Assembly: GCA_961205875.1 (NCBI GenBank)
Contig: OY540810.1
Location: 26,536,001-26,600,000, forward strand
DNA length: 64,000 bases
From: Sialis fuliginosa
Taxonomy: Eukaryota > Arthropoda > Insecta > Megaloptera > Sialidae
Direction: 5' to 3'
In this document: positions 24,059-35,168 of the stretch, piece after piece
Position numbering within the stretch: the first letter of the stretch is position 1
Layout of the letters: each line of letters starts with the position of its first letter
Position numbers and translations under genes: made by a program
Notes under the pieces: generated by a model
What the model saw: the letters and a program-made list of their open reading frames with translations, nothing else
Told to the model about the DNA's origin: nothing
The model's database searches: none

Positions 24059-24365
24059 ATATTTTACCTGCCTTAACGGCAACATACACATGATTTTTCT
24101 TGTGCACATTTATGGCACAGTACCTAACATAACCTATCCTGCTTTCACAACAAAACTTTTCAAATAAAAACACTGCAATGGAAATCTCTATACGCATTCT
24201 CTTCGTTTGACTGAAACCCAAGAATATTAAACTGTTGAACGGTGCGAAGGGAAATAAACAAATAGCGAGAGGGAAAATCATGTGTGTATGTTAACTTTAT
24301 TTTACCTGCCTTAACAGCAACATAGACACATGATTTTTTTTGTGCACTTCTATGGCACAGTACCT
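24059..24365 (-). repeat. Direct repeat inside the MITE insertion
   Basis: TATTTTACCTGCCTTAACGG with GTGCAC and TATGGCACAGTACCT at 24059-24125 recurs at 24298-24365. The repeat makes paired minus-strand open frames sharing the peptide KKSCVYVAVKAGKI, which I do not regard as genes. Confidence 0.7.
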
Positions 24366-24588
24366 TTCGAATGATATAAGTTTCATTCACCTGCTTTTAT
24401 AATAAATACTAAAAAACGTACGACAATTTTCGATGTTCACGTATTAATATAAGTAAAGTTGCTAAGCATTTTATAAGATACACTTGGCAGCACTTATTTT
24501 AAGTCACTGATTGTATTTATCGCGCATGCGTCAAGGTTATCATATGTATGATTTCATTCACTACATCTGTAAGTGTGTTGTCATTAAA

Positions 24589-24796
24589 GACTTATATAAT
24601 GGACTATCCAGCTGTGAAATAAATACTGGCGAAATAATGCAAGAGAGATAAAGCGAATGTTCGGCCAATACCTGTCTCTTTTTAGAATTTGAATTGACCT
24701 ACAGAAAAGAGACAGGTATTGGCCGAACAGTCGCTATGTCTCCTTCAAAAGAGTGGTCAATTTTGTGAGGCTGTTGCTCAGTCCATTCTATAAGTC
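24589..24796. mobile_element. 208-bp hairpin MITE nested in the family 1 copy
   Basis: GACTTATATAATGGACT and its inverse AGTCCATTCTATAAGTC form the ends, with one mismatch. Near the centre, 25-base arms 24658-24682 and 24705-24729 are perfect complements (TGTTCGGCCAATACCTGTCT in the left arm) around a 22-base loop. One mismatch beyond lets pairing extend to about 30. No ORF. Confidence 0.85.
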
Positions 24797-24880
24797 TATG
24801 GTTGTTATTTATATTCAGTGCCTAGCAGATAGCGTTAATTTGTTTATACACTCAAGCCAATCCTTTATAATACCGGGCAT

Positions 24881-25990
24881 AAAAGATTTTTTAAACTGTG
24901 AGAAATATCTAATAATAATTTTGTAGAACAAATAAAACTGATTTACATATCTTTTCTATTATACATAGTTTTGAAACTGCTGACATGAAACCAAAATCCT
25001 CAAATACCCACGTTCTATGTTAATATAATAATCCTTTGTATAAATATATATATAAAGTATTATTAATATTTAGTGTAAGGTTCTGGCTAAAAACTGACCT
25101 AAAATAACAACGGTACACTTCTTTTGTTTGTTCTCTTTTTGATTTTCATCTTGACCTCACTGTGATGTAACAGGCATTAATGACTTCAAACACCGGCTAA
25201 CATCATGTCACAAAAAATCATTACTAAAAAAAGTGGCAAAAGAAGACGATGCGACGTGAACGAAAACATATGTTCCATAAAGAATGTGGTGATTGGATAT
25301 TGATGACTCAATTGTTTCTTTTTGTTAACTTTTTACAATTAAGCTCTTCTGGAAAGACTCTTTTTCAATTATAATTTTTGTTAGTTCAGGTAATAAATTA
25401 ATGTACTTAAAAAACAATTTTAGGTACAGAATATACCTATTAATGAAAATAATAAATATAATAATAATATATATAAAATAAATATAAATAAAATAATGAA
25501 ATGTAATGGCAATAAAACATTGTAACCATTTGATTTTTCAACAATTTCGTGTTGCAGTGTTTTTAAAACATGTTTTTAGCATTCAAACAGAAACATCATA
25601 CTTACTTAAATACGCTTTAAGCGTTTTGTAGTGTCCTCAAAGATTTATAAAAAAATATACTTATGAGACAATATTTTAATTACTTGTGTTGTAATTTACG
25701 GTTTATTTTTTTAGTTGAAAAAATATATATTTATATTGATTGAATAAGACGATTCGAGAGAAGCATTAAGTAAATTTCGTCTCGTATCGATTTTTGGAAC
25801 TGAAGTCTCGTCTCATTCTGAAATTTTACAGGGTACTGTCTCGTCTCATGAAAATTGAAATATCTCGTACAAAAAGTCATATATTATTATCACGTTAGTC
25901 AATTGCACTATTCCTCTTTTTTGCGTACGTATTTTTTGGATGGCTCCCTATCTGCATCCTAAAACATGTTTTTTTACATACGATAACTAT
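24881..25990. other. AT-rich, nothing recognised
   Basis: No coding or repeat structure was recognised. Confidence 0.4.
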
Positions 25991-26603
25991 TAGGGTGTTT
26001 TTTTTTTCGGTCCCGTAGGCCTATGTTTTAGCTTTGGATCAAAAGTTAATTGTCCCAAAATTTTAGAATCATAGATCAAACCTGTGGACGGCGCAAACCG
26101 AGTCTTTTTCCCATTTGATTAACATGGGAAAAATTACTTTTTTAATTACGCGTGAATATCTCGTTGAAAAATTTGTTTATTTTAATTTCTTACAGCAGTA
26201 TATCATAGAGAATTAAATTTCTTACAAAAAAAATCCCAAGTGCTCAATTCATAGATCGAATATGTTCGTTTAAACATTATCATAAAAAGTAAAATCCAAT
26301 TTTTATGATAATTTTGAAACAAACATTTCTTAAAATTTATTGGATTTATAAATTGAGCACTTAATTCTCTACAAAATATTCCCTTGAGAAATTAAAAAAA
26401 AAAATTCAACGAGATATTCACGCGTAAGTAAAAAAGTAATTTTTCCCATGTTAATCAAATGGGAAAAAGACTCGGTTTGCGCCGTCCACAGGTTTGATCT
26501 ATGAGTCTGAAATTTTGGGACAATTAACTTTTGATCCAAAGCTAAAACATAGGCCTGCGGTACCGAAAAAATAAAAATTTAAAAAAATTAAAAAAACACC
26601 CTA
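25991..26603. mobile_element. 613-bp hairpin MITE with perfect 8-bp target duplication
   Basis: Ends TAGGGTGTTTTTTTTTT and AAAAAACACCCTA, flanked on both sides by ATAACTAT (25983-25990 and 26604-26611). Arms of about 190-200 bp contain GGCCTATGTTTTAGCTTTGG, GACGGCGCAAACCGAGTC and ACGCGTGAATATCTCGTTG with their complements. The core is AT-rich and also partly inverted. Eight-base duplications and TAGGG ends point to hAT. Confidence 0.9.
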
Positions 26604-27164
26604 ATAACTATACTCGAACATAACTTTTTTTATTAATTACTTTTTTGTCCAACTAATTTCTTTCTTCCCAATACCAACAAAAAAAAAAACAATATTTTTA
26701 ATAAATACAACTTTTAGTCAACTTGAAGTGAATATAAGTGACTTAAACCCTCCTCTATAACACCAGTTTTTCCAGATAACGTATATTTTTTTATTATTTT
26801 TCCTTGCAAACTAAATGCATAAAGATACACAAATAAAAAAATTACAATGATGGGAGATAAAAATTAGTACGTTAAGTAAACCATTTTTCTGTGTAGTTTT
26901 GATTAATGGTAGTTCATAAAATGTACATGTATTTTTAATTATAAACTTAACACAATATTTATTCTACAAAATGTCAAAATGATCTAACAAGTAAAATTAC
27001 ACGAACAGAACTAGTATAAAATCTACATATTACATACCGAAATGATAATTTTGAAAAGCATTGCAAAAAATTCCAATTGACATTACCAATGTTGGCAACA
27101 GTATCAGATGTTCATTCATTTCAACATACATATTTCAATCTGGCAACTAACATGAATATTCCCC

Positions 27165-27420
27165 TGTTTCCCTATCGGAAAATGGGTGTGAGCCTTCGCA
27201 GGATCCTGCAGCGCGGCCGTAGGCTATGGTGGTGCCAGTTCTAACGATCCACGTTGACACATCGGCATATTGGTTTACTGTTGCTTTGTTGACCCGATTT
27301 AATATGCTGCGTCCGGCGCAATTGAAAGCGTTTAATACACTCGTTCGTTTTTTATTCATTGTCATAAATTATGTAACGTTAGCAAGTGTTGGTTTTTACC
27401 AGGCTGATATTATTATCTTT
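27165..27420. other. GC-richer island, possible retroelement relic
   Basis: This stretch (for example GCAGCGCGGCCGTAGGC) is much less AT-rich than its surroundings. Open frames exist on both strands (27147-27365 minus, 27226-27429 plus) but neither peptide has a motif I recognise. On the minus strand AGCCTGGTAAAAACCAACAC resembles retroelement 3' sequence, which is only an impression. Confidence 0.3.
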
Positions 27421-27453
27421 TTTTTTTAATATAACGCGCTGATGTGTAGTTTT

Positions 27454-27843
27454 TTTAGTATTCAGTCAGTATGTTGATTTGTGGATGGTAGATTACATAT
27501 ACCAAATCTTTTTTGATTTGATACTGTGAGATTTGAGATTCAAATATAAGAGCTTTATAAATCGTTTTCATGATTAACCCTACAGTGGTGGCGCTAAATC
27601 TATTTAGTATTCAGTCAGTATGTTGATTTGTGGATGGTAGATTACATATACCAAATCTTTTTTGATTTGATACTGTGAGATTCAAATATAAGAGCTTTAT
27701 AAATCGTTTTCATGATTAACCCTACAGTGGTGGCGCTAAATCTATTTAGTATTCAGTCAGTATGTTGATTTGTGGATGGTAGATTACATATAGCAACTCT
27801 TTTTTGATTTGATACTATGAGATTTGAGATTCAAATATAAGAG
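27454..27843. repeat. Tandem repeat, 149/142-bp unit, about 2.6 copies
   Basis: TTTAGTATTCAGTCAGTATG starts units at 27454, 27603 and 27745. The second unit lacks seven bases in GAGATTTGAGATTC; the third stops at about 27843. The first two units end CCCTACAGTGGTGGCGCTAA. The copies are nearly identical, so the array is recent. Confidence 0.95.
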
Positions 27844-28083
27844 ATGTAAAGAACTTTCTAGGAGCTTACAAAACTGTTTAAAATCAGTTATATGGAAATA
27901 TCAAAGTTATTGGGAAATATCAACAGTGAGTTTTAGGATAAAATAAGTTTTATAAATCTTAAAGCTGATAAAATTTCGAACAAAATAGTGTTTAAAAAAA
28001 TTATATTCCATAATAGTTATTGAAATTAGAGTCCGTGAAAAAAGCATTTAATGACGTCGAATTTGAAAACCACGCCTAAAATG

Positions 28084-28399
28084 TAGAGTTCCGTTCAACC
28101 GTTCTGTTTTTTATGTCTTTTATTGAATATCAAAATGAAATTTTAAGTCATAATAGAGAAGAGAGTTATATTTATATATAAATTTATTATATAAATAAGA
28201 GAAAAATTTTTGTGAATAAGAAAATCAAATTTACAAATTTTTAACGTCATTTTCGGGAAGGTATAACTTTACATGTTCAGAAAAATTTTAGGTTTATAGC
28301 TTAAACATATATGCGTATAGTTTTCGAGATATTTTGGTTTGATTGGAAAAGACGGACGGGCGACAAAGTGAGATTAATAGGAGTTCTTCGGAACCCTAA
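28084..28399 (-). repeat. GGTTCCGAAG-type element fragment
   Basis: The right end TCTTCGGAACCCTAAATA with GACGGACGGGCGACAAAGTG matches, inverted, the left end at 33727. TAGAGTTCCG near 28085 may be the worn opposite end. Confidence 0.5.
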
Positions 28400-29274
28400 A
28401 TATATGTAACTGAAAATAACTTACTTTATCCTCTTTGCTCAGCGTACCGTTTGCAAATTTTTTGGTACCGCAAATCAAACTCATAAGTAAAAACTATTAA
28501 AAATTTATAGTAAGCAAATATAGAAACGTTTATGTATGCTTTAAAAATATAATATCAATAACACAACCAATAAATATGTAATGAATTTATGGTGAAAAAC
28601 TTACTTTAAAATATCTATTGTTTTTTCGCGTTTCTTATTAACGAACGATTCAACTGTCTAGCAACTTGACGGGGATACTGGCATGCACTCAATTGTAATA
28701 AATAGTTCATGAGTTGTAGAGAGAATTCACTTTGCCTGGGGTTTTTAAGCTAGTAAAAATGATATGATTATCTAAAAAAAAGGCACAAAGTAATTTATGT
28801 TTATTTTCGTATCTGTTTTTTTTTGTGAATAAATCAATATAATCGTGATGATTGCATTAAATATAATATAAATAAAGCAAAAGATTTTGTCTCACAATAA
28901 CACTTGCATGACATCAACTATGGTGTCAAGTCTGACACACATTTTCAATAATATTTTTATAAATAGATACCTTTCACACTAAATTATTTCAAATAAAACA
29001 TCCGTTGGTTTCGTGAGACTTGAAGTCACTGCCGCAGGATTGAGATATATATATATTATTATGGAATAATAAATCAAATAATCTATACTTTTCTGTCAAG
29101 TAAATAGTTAAATGGATATCTATTAATTGCAATCTATCCAGCATCGTACTTAATGGCTTCTCAAGTTTTTCTTCTGTTCAAATGTAATAAATAATCAACA
29201 TGCGACATTACGGATAATTAGTTGTTGGAGACAATTGCGTTTAAAATATTCAATAAATGTACCATTTATACATA

Positions 29275-29826
29275 AATAAGGCACTGGCACCAGTTATGGC
29301 CGCTACAATAGCAAGGTTGACTGTATTTGTGATTGCTGGGTTTCTTTTTTGTAATTCTCATGAACGCATGTTACTAATAGAAGAAGTAACCCTTTATTTA
29401 ATCAATTTAATTACCAAAGTCGTAAATATAGTTTGTTTTTTAAATTATAGCCTTTTATTTTGTTTGTGTTTTTTCTTCAGTGATGATAGTAATGAATAAA
29501 GTAAAACAAATAATGAGCACGCAGTGATTGACACTTGCTAATGGTTACAAAAAGTATTATACTATGACACAAAAATATAAAAGAAATAATCGTCAAATTT
29601 GAAATAATGTAAAGCGGTGTCTATGATAATATAATAATTACATAATAAATAAATCATACTAATAATTAGTTTAAATGGCCACCATTTTGACACCTATTTG
29701 CCGATTGTCATCAAATCACGCTGTAAGACAGTTAAATGTATATAGATTAATATTTAAAAATGGTAGTAATCAAACATTAACAAATGTTTTGGGGTCATAT
29801 CCTAGACTGGTGCCAGTACCTTATAT
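29275..29826. mobile_element. TIR element with ATAAGGCACTGGCACCAGT ends
   Basis: The left end ATAAGGCACTGGCACCAGT is mirrored by ACTGGTGCCAGTACCTTAT, one mismatch over 19 bases. The open frame at 29257-29499 lies across the left end and has no motif. Confidence 0.6.
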
Positions 29827-30254
29827 AGAAATCTGACTGATATTTGTGAAATCTAGCTTACCGATCAATAACATAATTAACACCAATGTTATATGTATAT
29901 TTAGTAAAGCTAAACTTAATAGGATATATTATGAGCAACAAATTAGTGTTTCCCAGCATCAAATTATCGGATCCACAGAAGTAAAGGTCTATAAAGCACT
30001 ATATACATAGGTATAAGGATACCATAAGAGCTTACATTAAAGTTTAGGATATTAAGTTTTTAATTTAATATACATAGGTAGTTTATCTACATATTAAATA
30101 ATTATAACTACTAATATAAAACTAAATCATTCAATGTAAATGTATTTGTAGCATTTGAGTATAATTATTAACAACCACAGGGAAAAAATATATGTACTTA
30201 TAGACCAAGAGCTGGCAGCAAAAACCTAGTCTATCGAGAAACAGGAAGAGGAGG

Positions 30255-30340
30255 GTCGCTAAGGAGTTAAAGCTAGGTAAAAAAAATATTTTTTTATACC
30301 AATTCATGCGTGGCATGTTAAAATGTATGATTTTTCTCAT
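30255..30340 (+). repeat. Fragment of the 33727-34361 element
   Basis: AAGGAGTTAAAGCTAGGTAA and TTTTTTTATACCAA match 33900-33975 in the same direction. Confidence 0.6.
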
Positions 30341-30652
30341 GGTCGCTATGGGTATTAACATTTAAAAAACATTGTACACTGTTACTCGTTAGGTAACTTC
30401 TTTTGCAGCCAGCTCTCGCTCTATTAGATCTTATTTTTGAAAGACGAAAGAATATAGATCAATTGAGATCTGTGAATTGTATAAATTTTCACAATTTTTT
30501 TCAGATTATTCATGCAATTACTTGTTAAATTTTAAACGAACGTTTACATGTTCAGATTTCTTGAATCTTCATTTAATACTCCACTCATCAGCTTTGAATA
30601 AAAAGAAATAGTAACCTAAACACCAAAAACTTAATATTTTGTTTTTATCACT

Positions 30653-31468
30653 CACAAGGGGAAGCAACAGCACGGTTAATGAGAATTTCAATGAGCTTGT
30701 GGTATGTCAAACTAGATCAAAAATAAAAAGACACGTGTCCAACAATTTGATCTCATAGGCCTTAATTACAAAGATAATTAACTTTGAAAATTTGTGTATT
30801 CAATATAACCGTGTATTATGTTCGTGTAATAATGCTGTCGTAAAATCTTGTTTCAATTATTTACACACAAATTAAACCAAATAAAAATATTTTCATTAAC
30901 TAGTAAATTACAGAATTTACTTTTTCAGAATTAAAACCCGAAAATAAAAAAATAAAATGATTTCACATGAAAATATTTATATATACGCCAGTACATAATT
31001 ATTAATTTGTTTTAAAGTAAATTTAATTTATTATGGACACAACTCATTAGTTTTTAATTAATAAATTGAAAAGTTTTAATAAAAAACAAACTTGAAAGAA
31101 ACCACAAACATCTATTGTCAATAATAATATAATATATGTTTTATTTATGTCTAATTTATCGATTTTTATGCAAGTGGTAGAAATAATGTGTACAAAAAAA
31201 TAAAAAATAATTGTAAATAAAAATCTTAAAACCGAAATTCGAACCATCGTTTTCCAGGCGAGACGCCAGTGCGTTGACCGCAGGGCCGTGTTTCGAGCGA
31301 ACATAATACACGGTTATATTGAATACACAAATTTTCAAAGTTAATTATCTTTGTAATTAAGGCCTATGAGATCAAATTGTTGGACACGTGTCTTTTTATT
31401 TTTGCTCTAGTTTGACATACCACAAGCTCATTGAAATTCTCATTAACCGTGCTGTTGCTTCCCCTTGT
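30653..31468. mobile_element. Inverted repeat with 168-bp near-perfect arms
   Basis: Arms 30653-30822 and 31300-31468 are complements with few mismatches, including GGGGAAGCAACAGCACGG, TTTGATCTCATAGGCCTTAA and ACCGTGTATTATGTTCG. The spacer is AT-rich except for the tRNA-like segment at 31231-31300. No transposase ORF. Confidence 0.88.
31231..31300 (-). other. tRNA-like segment, possible SINE head
   Basis: Read on the minus strand it has GCGGTCAACGCACTGG, resembling a tRNA D arm and A box, then GGTTCGAATTTC, close to the B box GGTTCGANTCC, about 35 bases downstream. A proper anticodon stem could not be drawn, so this is not called as a tRNA gene. Confidence 0.3.
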
Positions 31469-33166
31469 CAGTTCTATAAAATTGATCCATCAATTATTAC
31501 AATAATTATGCTAAATGTCAGCTCTTTATAGATCAAACGGTTTAGTTGTTGTGACAGACAGACAGACACGGTGATAAATTTTTCCTATTTTGTTACGAAT
31601 TACTAATAATAAAGATATCAAGAATTAAAGAAAAAATATTTCTGATTTTAACAGCTTAAACAAACAACATAAAGTTTTAACGAAATATAAATTTAGATAA
31701 ATAACGCTCGTTAAACTTGAATTTATAATTAAAATATGAAACCTTCAATAACAATTTACTTAACATACACATGTTTGTATTGTGTACAAGAAACCATGTA
31801 TCGTTTGTATTAATATTGTAAATAAATTTCCCTTTGATACATTTCCGTTACATAATAACTTTATATAAAGAACTTCCTCTGCTCGTAATGGCTAGAGACT
31901 AGGGAGTCGTTAATGGAACGTTCTGCGTGAACCACAATTATTTTACAATGCAGTGACGTCATAAGAAAACCATCTGTTGTGTAAAATAATAAATATCGGT
32001 GTATTTGTCACGCACAAAGGTAAATATTACTTAAAATTAATGAAAAATCAATCACAAGTGATGTCTACAGAAATTAGGTAGTCAGTCAAAACACTAATAG
32101 AAATAAACATAAAATAAAATAAAAATAATGATATAACAATAAAACGGATAAAGAACTAAAAACATAAATAAAATAGATGTGACTGTGTCTGGATGCAAAG
32201 TCAAGGGATTGATGTGAATACGTTCCAAATCTAAGATTACGTCATTTGTGGCAGTGGGGTTAAAAAAATCAGATTAATGATGTGCTTTCGTCTGTTGACC
32301 AAGCCGCATTTTTCGCATTTTAGAGTGTTCTGTACCTCCTGACCCTTTCAACAATTAGTAATGGTATATTTTCCGATAGCTATATATTTTTTTTATATTT
32401 CATACTGGCTTTTGCGTGTGTTTTAGCCGACATTATGATTAATTTTTTATTTTTATTATTATATGAAGTTTTTCACTAATTAAAACAGATTATATGTTTT
32501 GATTTGTACTTGTACCTCGTAGAAACCTAAACCAACGTGATTGCTACTCTGAGTGTCGAACTATACTGATTATAATTTACCCTAGCGCGCAAAATGATCA
32601 CTGCGTGTTTAACTAACAATAATTGGGTTAAAAAATTATAAGTAAATAATTGTTTTTCAGCTCTAAAAAACTAACGTAATAGGTATTTAAAAAATGTATT
32701 GTGGTTGATTCAAAGAGCCCTCAATACTGGCTTCATAATCTTAGCTATTTCTTGCTATACATTAGCTACGGCTCTAGTAGGAATAATAATGAATTAAATA
32801 GAATTAATAATAATAAATTATTTACCTTATAAATAATAAATATTATAGCATATAACAAATAGGTAAGATCTTTTAAGGTTTAAACTTGTAGTTGTAATTA
32901 CCATTATGATAAAAAATAATTTAGAGAGCTAAAACTATATTCGTCGGTGCTCTTATATTCAATATTATAATTATTTACTAATAAAGTTTAGAACTAAAAA
33001 TATTTTTCTTTAATTAATATGATGAATAATCATCACTTCTGATTTCTGAGAGGCGCAATTGTTATTAGCATTTAAAGTATTATATAATATTAAAATTAAT
33101 TGTTAACCACAAAATATATCAATTTTTATTTGCCTCATCCTTACATATTATAAAACGCAATGTCTC
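31469..33166. other. Unassigned AT-rich region
   Basis: GACAGACAGACACGG near 31555 is a common repeat-tail word. No gene was seen. Confidence 0.35.
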
Positions 33167-33450
33167 TCTGTCTGTGCGCTTATCACTTGAGAACCACTTA
33201 TCCGTTTATGTACTATAAGTTTAATTCATAGATATGTTCTTTACTTAGGTTTTAGTATGTATATTTTGTTACGTTAGGTAACATAAAGCAGTAACGGTAA
33301 TAGTAAATCAAGTCGGAAAAAAGTTTACCGCCACCGCACTCTTTTGCAATACGCTGTCTAAATCGTTAAATATTGAACAATATAATGTAATAAAGATATG
33401 TCTAAACAATAATTTTGTAATCAACGCGAGCGAAGCCGCGGGCACAGCTA
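33167..33450 (+). repeat. Dispersed repeat, copy B, with GCGAAGCCGCGGGC tail
   Basis: Matches the intron 1 copy at 10022-10273 and continues to CGCGAGCGAAGCCGCGGGCA. This type of tail is common in insect dispersed repeats. CTCTCTGTCTGTGCGCTTAT starts the copy. Confidence 0.75.
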
Positions 33451-33726
33451 TTATTGAATATTCTAACCTGATATCAGTGAGTAGGTACTACATTTTAATT
33501 CAGGAATACATGTTATGGTCCGTAGTAGAATATTATTAGTATTAGAGGAGTGCCCCCAAAGGATAATATAATTTAAAATTAAGGGTTGTTTATGCATTTG
33601 CGTAGCAACCTTGCATTAAAACATTTTATGTTGTTATACCACTCAGGACGTTAAGTGCATAAATAAATTTGAATCTTTTTCTTGTAGTATAGATATAATA
33701 AGGTTTCAAGAGGATTATTTTTTATT

Positions 33727-34361
33727 AGGGTTCCGAAGAAACCTTATTATTCTCACTTTATCGTCCGTCCGTCCTTTTCAGTCAAAGCAAAATAACTCGT
33801 AAACTATATAAACTAGAACATGAAATTCTTAATGTACATGTAAAATGATGCCCTCTACTAAAAGATGTACAAAGTTGAAAAAATATGAGGGGCGCTAATA
33901 ATTAAGGAGCTAAAGCTAGGTAAAAAATATATATTTTTTATACCAAGGTATGTGGCACGTCAAAATGTATAACCAAACCAGTGGAATTTTACCCTCTTTC
34001 TTATTTTTTTCTAATTCTAAAATGGTGCCCGCAGGGGGTTAAAAGCAGTATTTTATTTTGCCCCCCCCCCCCTCCTTTAGCTCGGTAACTACTGGCTCAA
34101 AAAATCTGAAAAAATTTGGTAACGAGGCTTTGGTGGGATTACCAACGACAAATACTAAAGTCAACAATATCATTTTAAATTTTGGAATAATAGAGAGAGG
34201 TGTCATATAATTTTTTATTTTTATTTTTATTTTCATATCTAGGTATGCGGGGTGTTGAAATGGAACTAGTAGAATATGACCCTATTTTTATATATTTGTT
34301 TTAAATTAAAAATGCACCTGTGGCTCCAAACACTCCACGTAGTACGTACTTCGGAACCTTT
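33727..34361 (+). mobile_element. AGGGTTCCGAAG-ended element
   Basis: AGGGTTCCGAAGAAACC at the left, followed by CTTTATCGTCCGTCCGTCC, and the inverse GTACTTCGGAACCTTTA at the right. A 12-base C run lies at 34061-34072. A minus-strand open frame (34039-34236) lacks motifs. Confidence 0.6.
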
Positions 34362-34628
34362 ATGGCATACACTCGTATATATCTTGACCGAATTATTAAA
34401 TATAATAGCCAAACTGTATTTTAATTTAATTTTATAGATGTATAAATCAAGTGCACATTGTCAAACGTATATTTTCAGTACATGTGATTATTTAATATAT
34501 ACATAGCCATATGTATCTTCAACCCTTTTATAGATTTGGGAAGAATTATAAATATGTATTAAATTGAAAAATGAGGAAATATTAAAATATATAAACCTGA
34601 TCTGGACAGGTACTAATATAATGTACAA

Positions 34629-34914
34629 GTATAGTAGGACTTCTAAAAGTTCGAACAATTTAATTTCGTATTTCCCTACATCGAAGGAGAAGTTGTTTTC
34701 CTCACTACTTACCGTCTTTCATTGCGTAGGTTCTACTGCGCAGTACGCTCAGCATGCGCAAACGGTGATTAAAGTGTGCGAGAGAGAGAAAGAGAGAATG
34801 CTATTCCCGTCTCATTTCATTAGATCGATTTTCTGATGGAAGGGGTACGTCGTATGTTCTATTTCTCAGAATTTTTGGTCCCGTAACTTAGAACTTATAG
34901 GAGTTCTACCGTAC
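34629..34914. mobile_element. Tigger-like MITE
   Basis: GTATAGTAGGACTTCTAAAA with GTTCGAAC at the left; TTAGAACTTATAGGAGTTCT with ACCGTAC at the right is its inverse with mismatches. CAGTAGAACCTCTATAA-like ends are typical of Tigger/pogo elements. The open frame at 34564-34836 crosses it and is probably incidental. Confidence 0.55.
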
Positions 34915-35168
34915 TGAAATACATAGGTACTTTACTAAAGAAAAGAACTTATATGTACTTAAAAACTTATAAATCCTTTATTTATTATAAAAATACAAAC
35001 AAAATCTAACAAATTATCGTACTTATTCGAATATGAGGGTTATATTTAATAAAATCTTGAATTAATTAGTCTTTATTTGAGCTGCTATGCTTAGAGAGAA
35101 TTTTACAAAATATAGAGCTTTTATTTGTATTGATATTCTTTGTCATATAATAAACTAATAAAAATATA

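Larger units (their letters stand above)
23893..24880. mobile_element. MITE family 1 copy 2, with inserted sequence
   Basis: Ends ATGCCCGGCATTAAAA and TTTATAATACCGGGCAT, with interior matching copy 1. Compared with copy 1 it carries two extra blocks, about 24027-24455 and 24589-24796. This shows later insertions into an existing copy. Confidence 0.82.

Noticed and set aside
27190-27240. GGATCCTGCAGCGCGGCCG looks like a cloning linker
   Set aside because: Flanking sequence is continuous and no vector sequence is visible; coincidence is more likely.
27147-27429. Overlapping open frames on both strands in the GC-richer island
   Set aside because: Neither product resembles a family; the island itself is kept as an observation.
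31231-31300. tRNA gene
   Set aside because: A- and B-box-like words are present but the anticodon stem and loop do not form.
31860-31935. TTATATAAAG with GGAACGTTC nearby, like a TATA box and heat-shock element
   Set aside because: No plausible transcript follows in the expected direction; such words are frequent by chance here.
34564-34836. 90-codon open frame
   Set aside because: Crosses a Tigger-like MITE; no motif or splice context.
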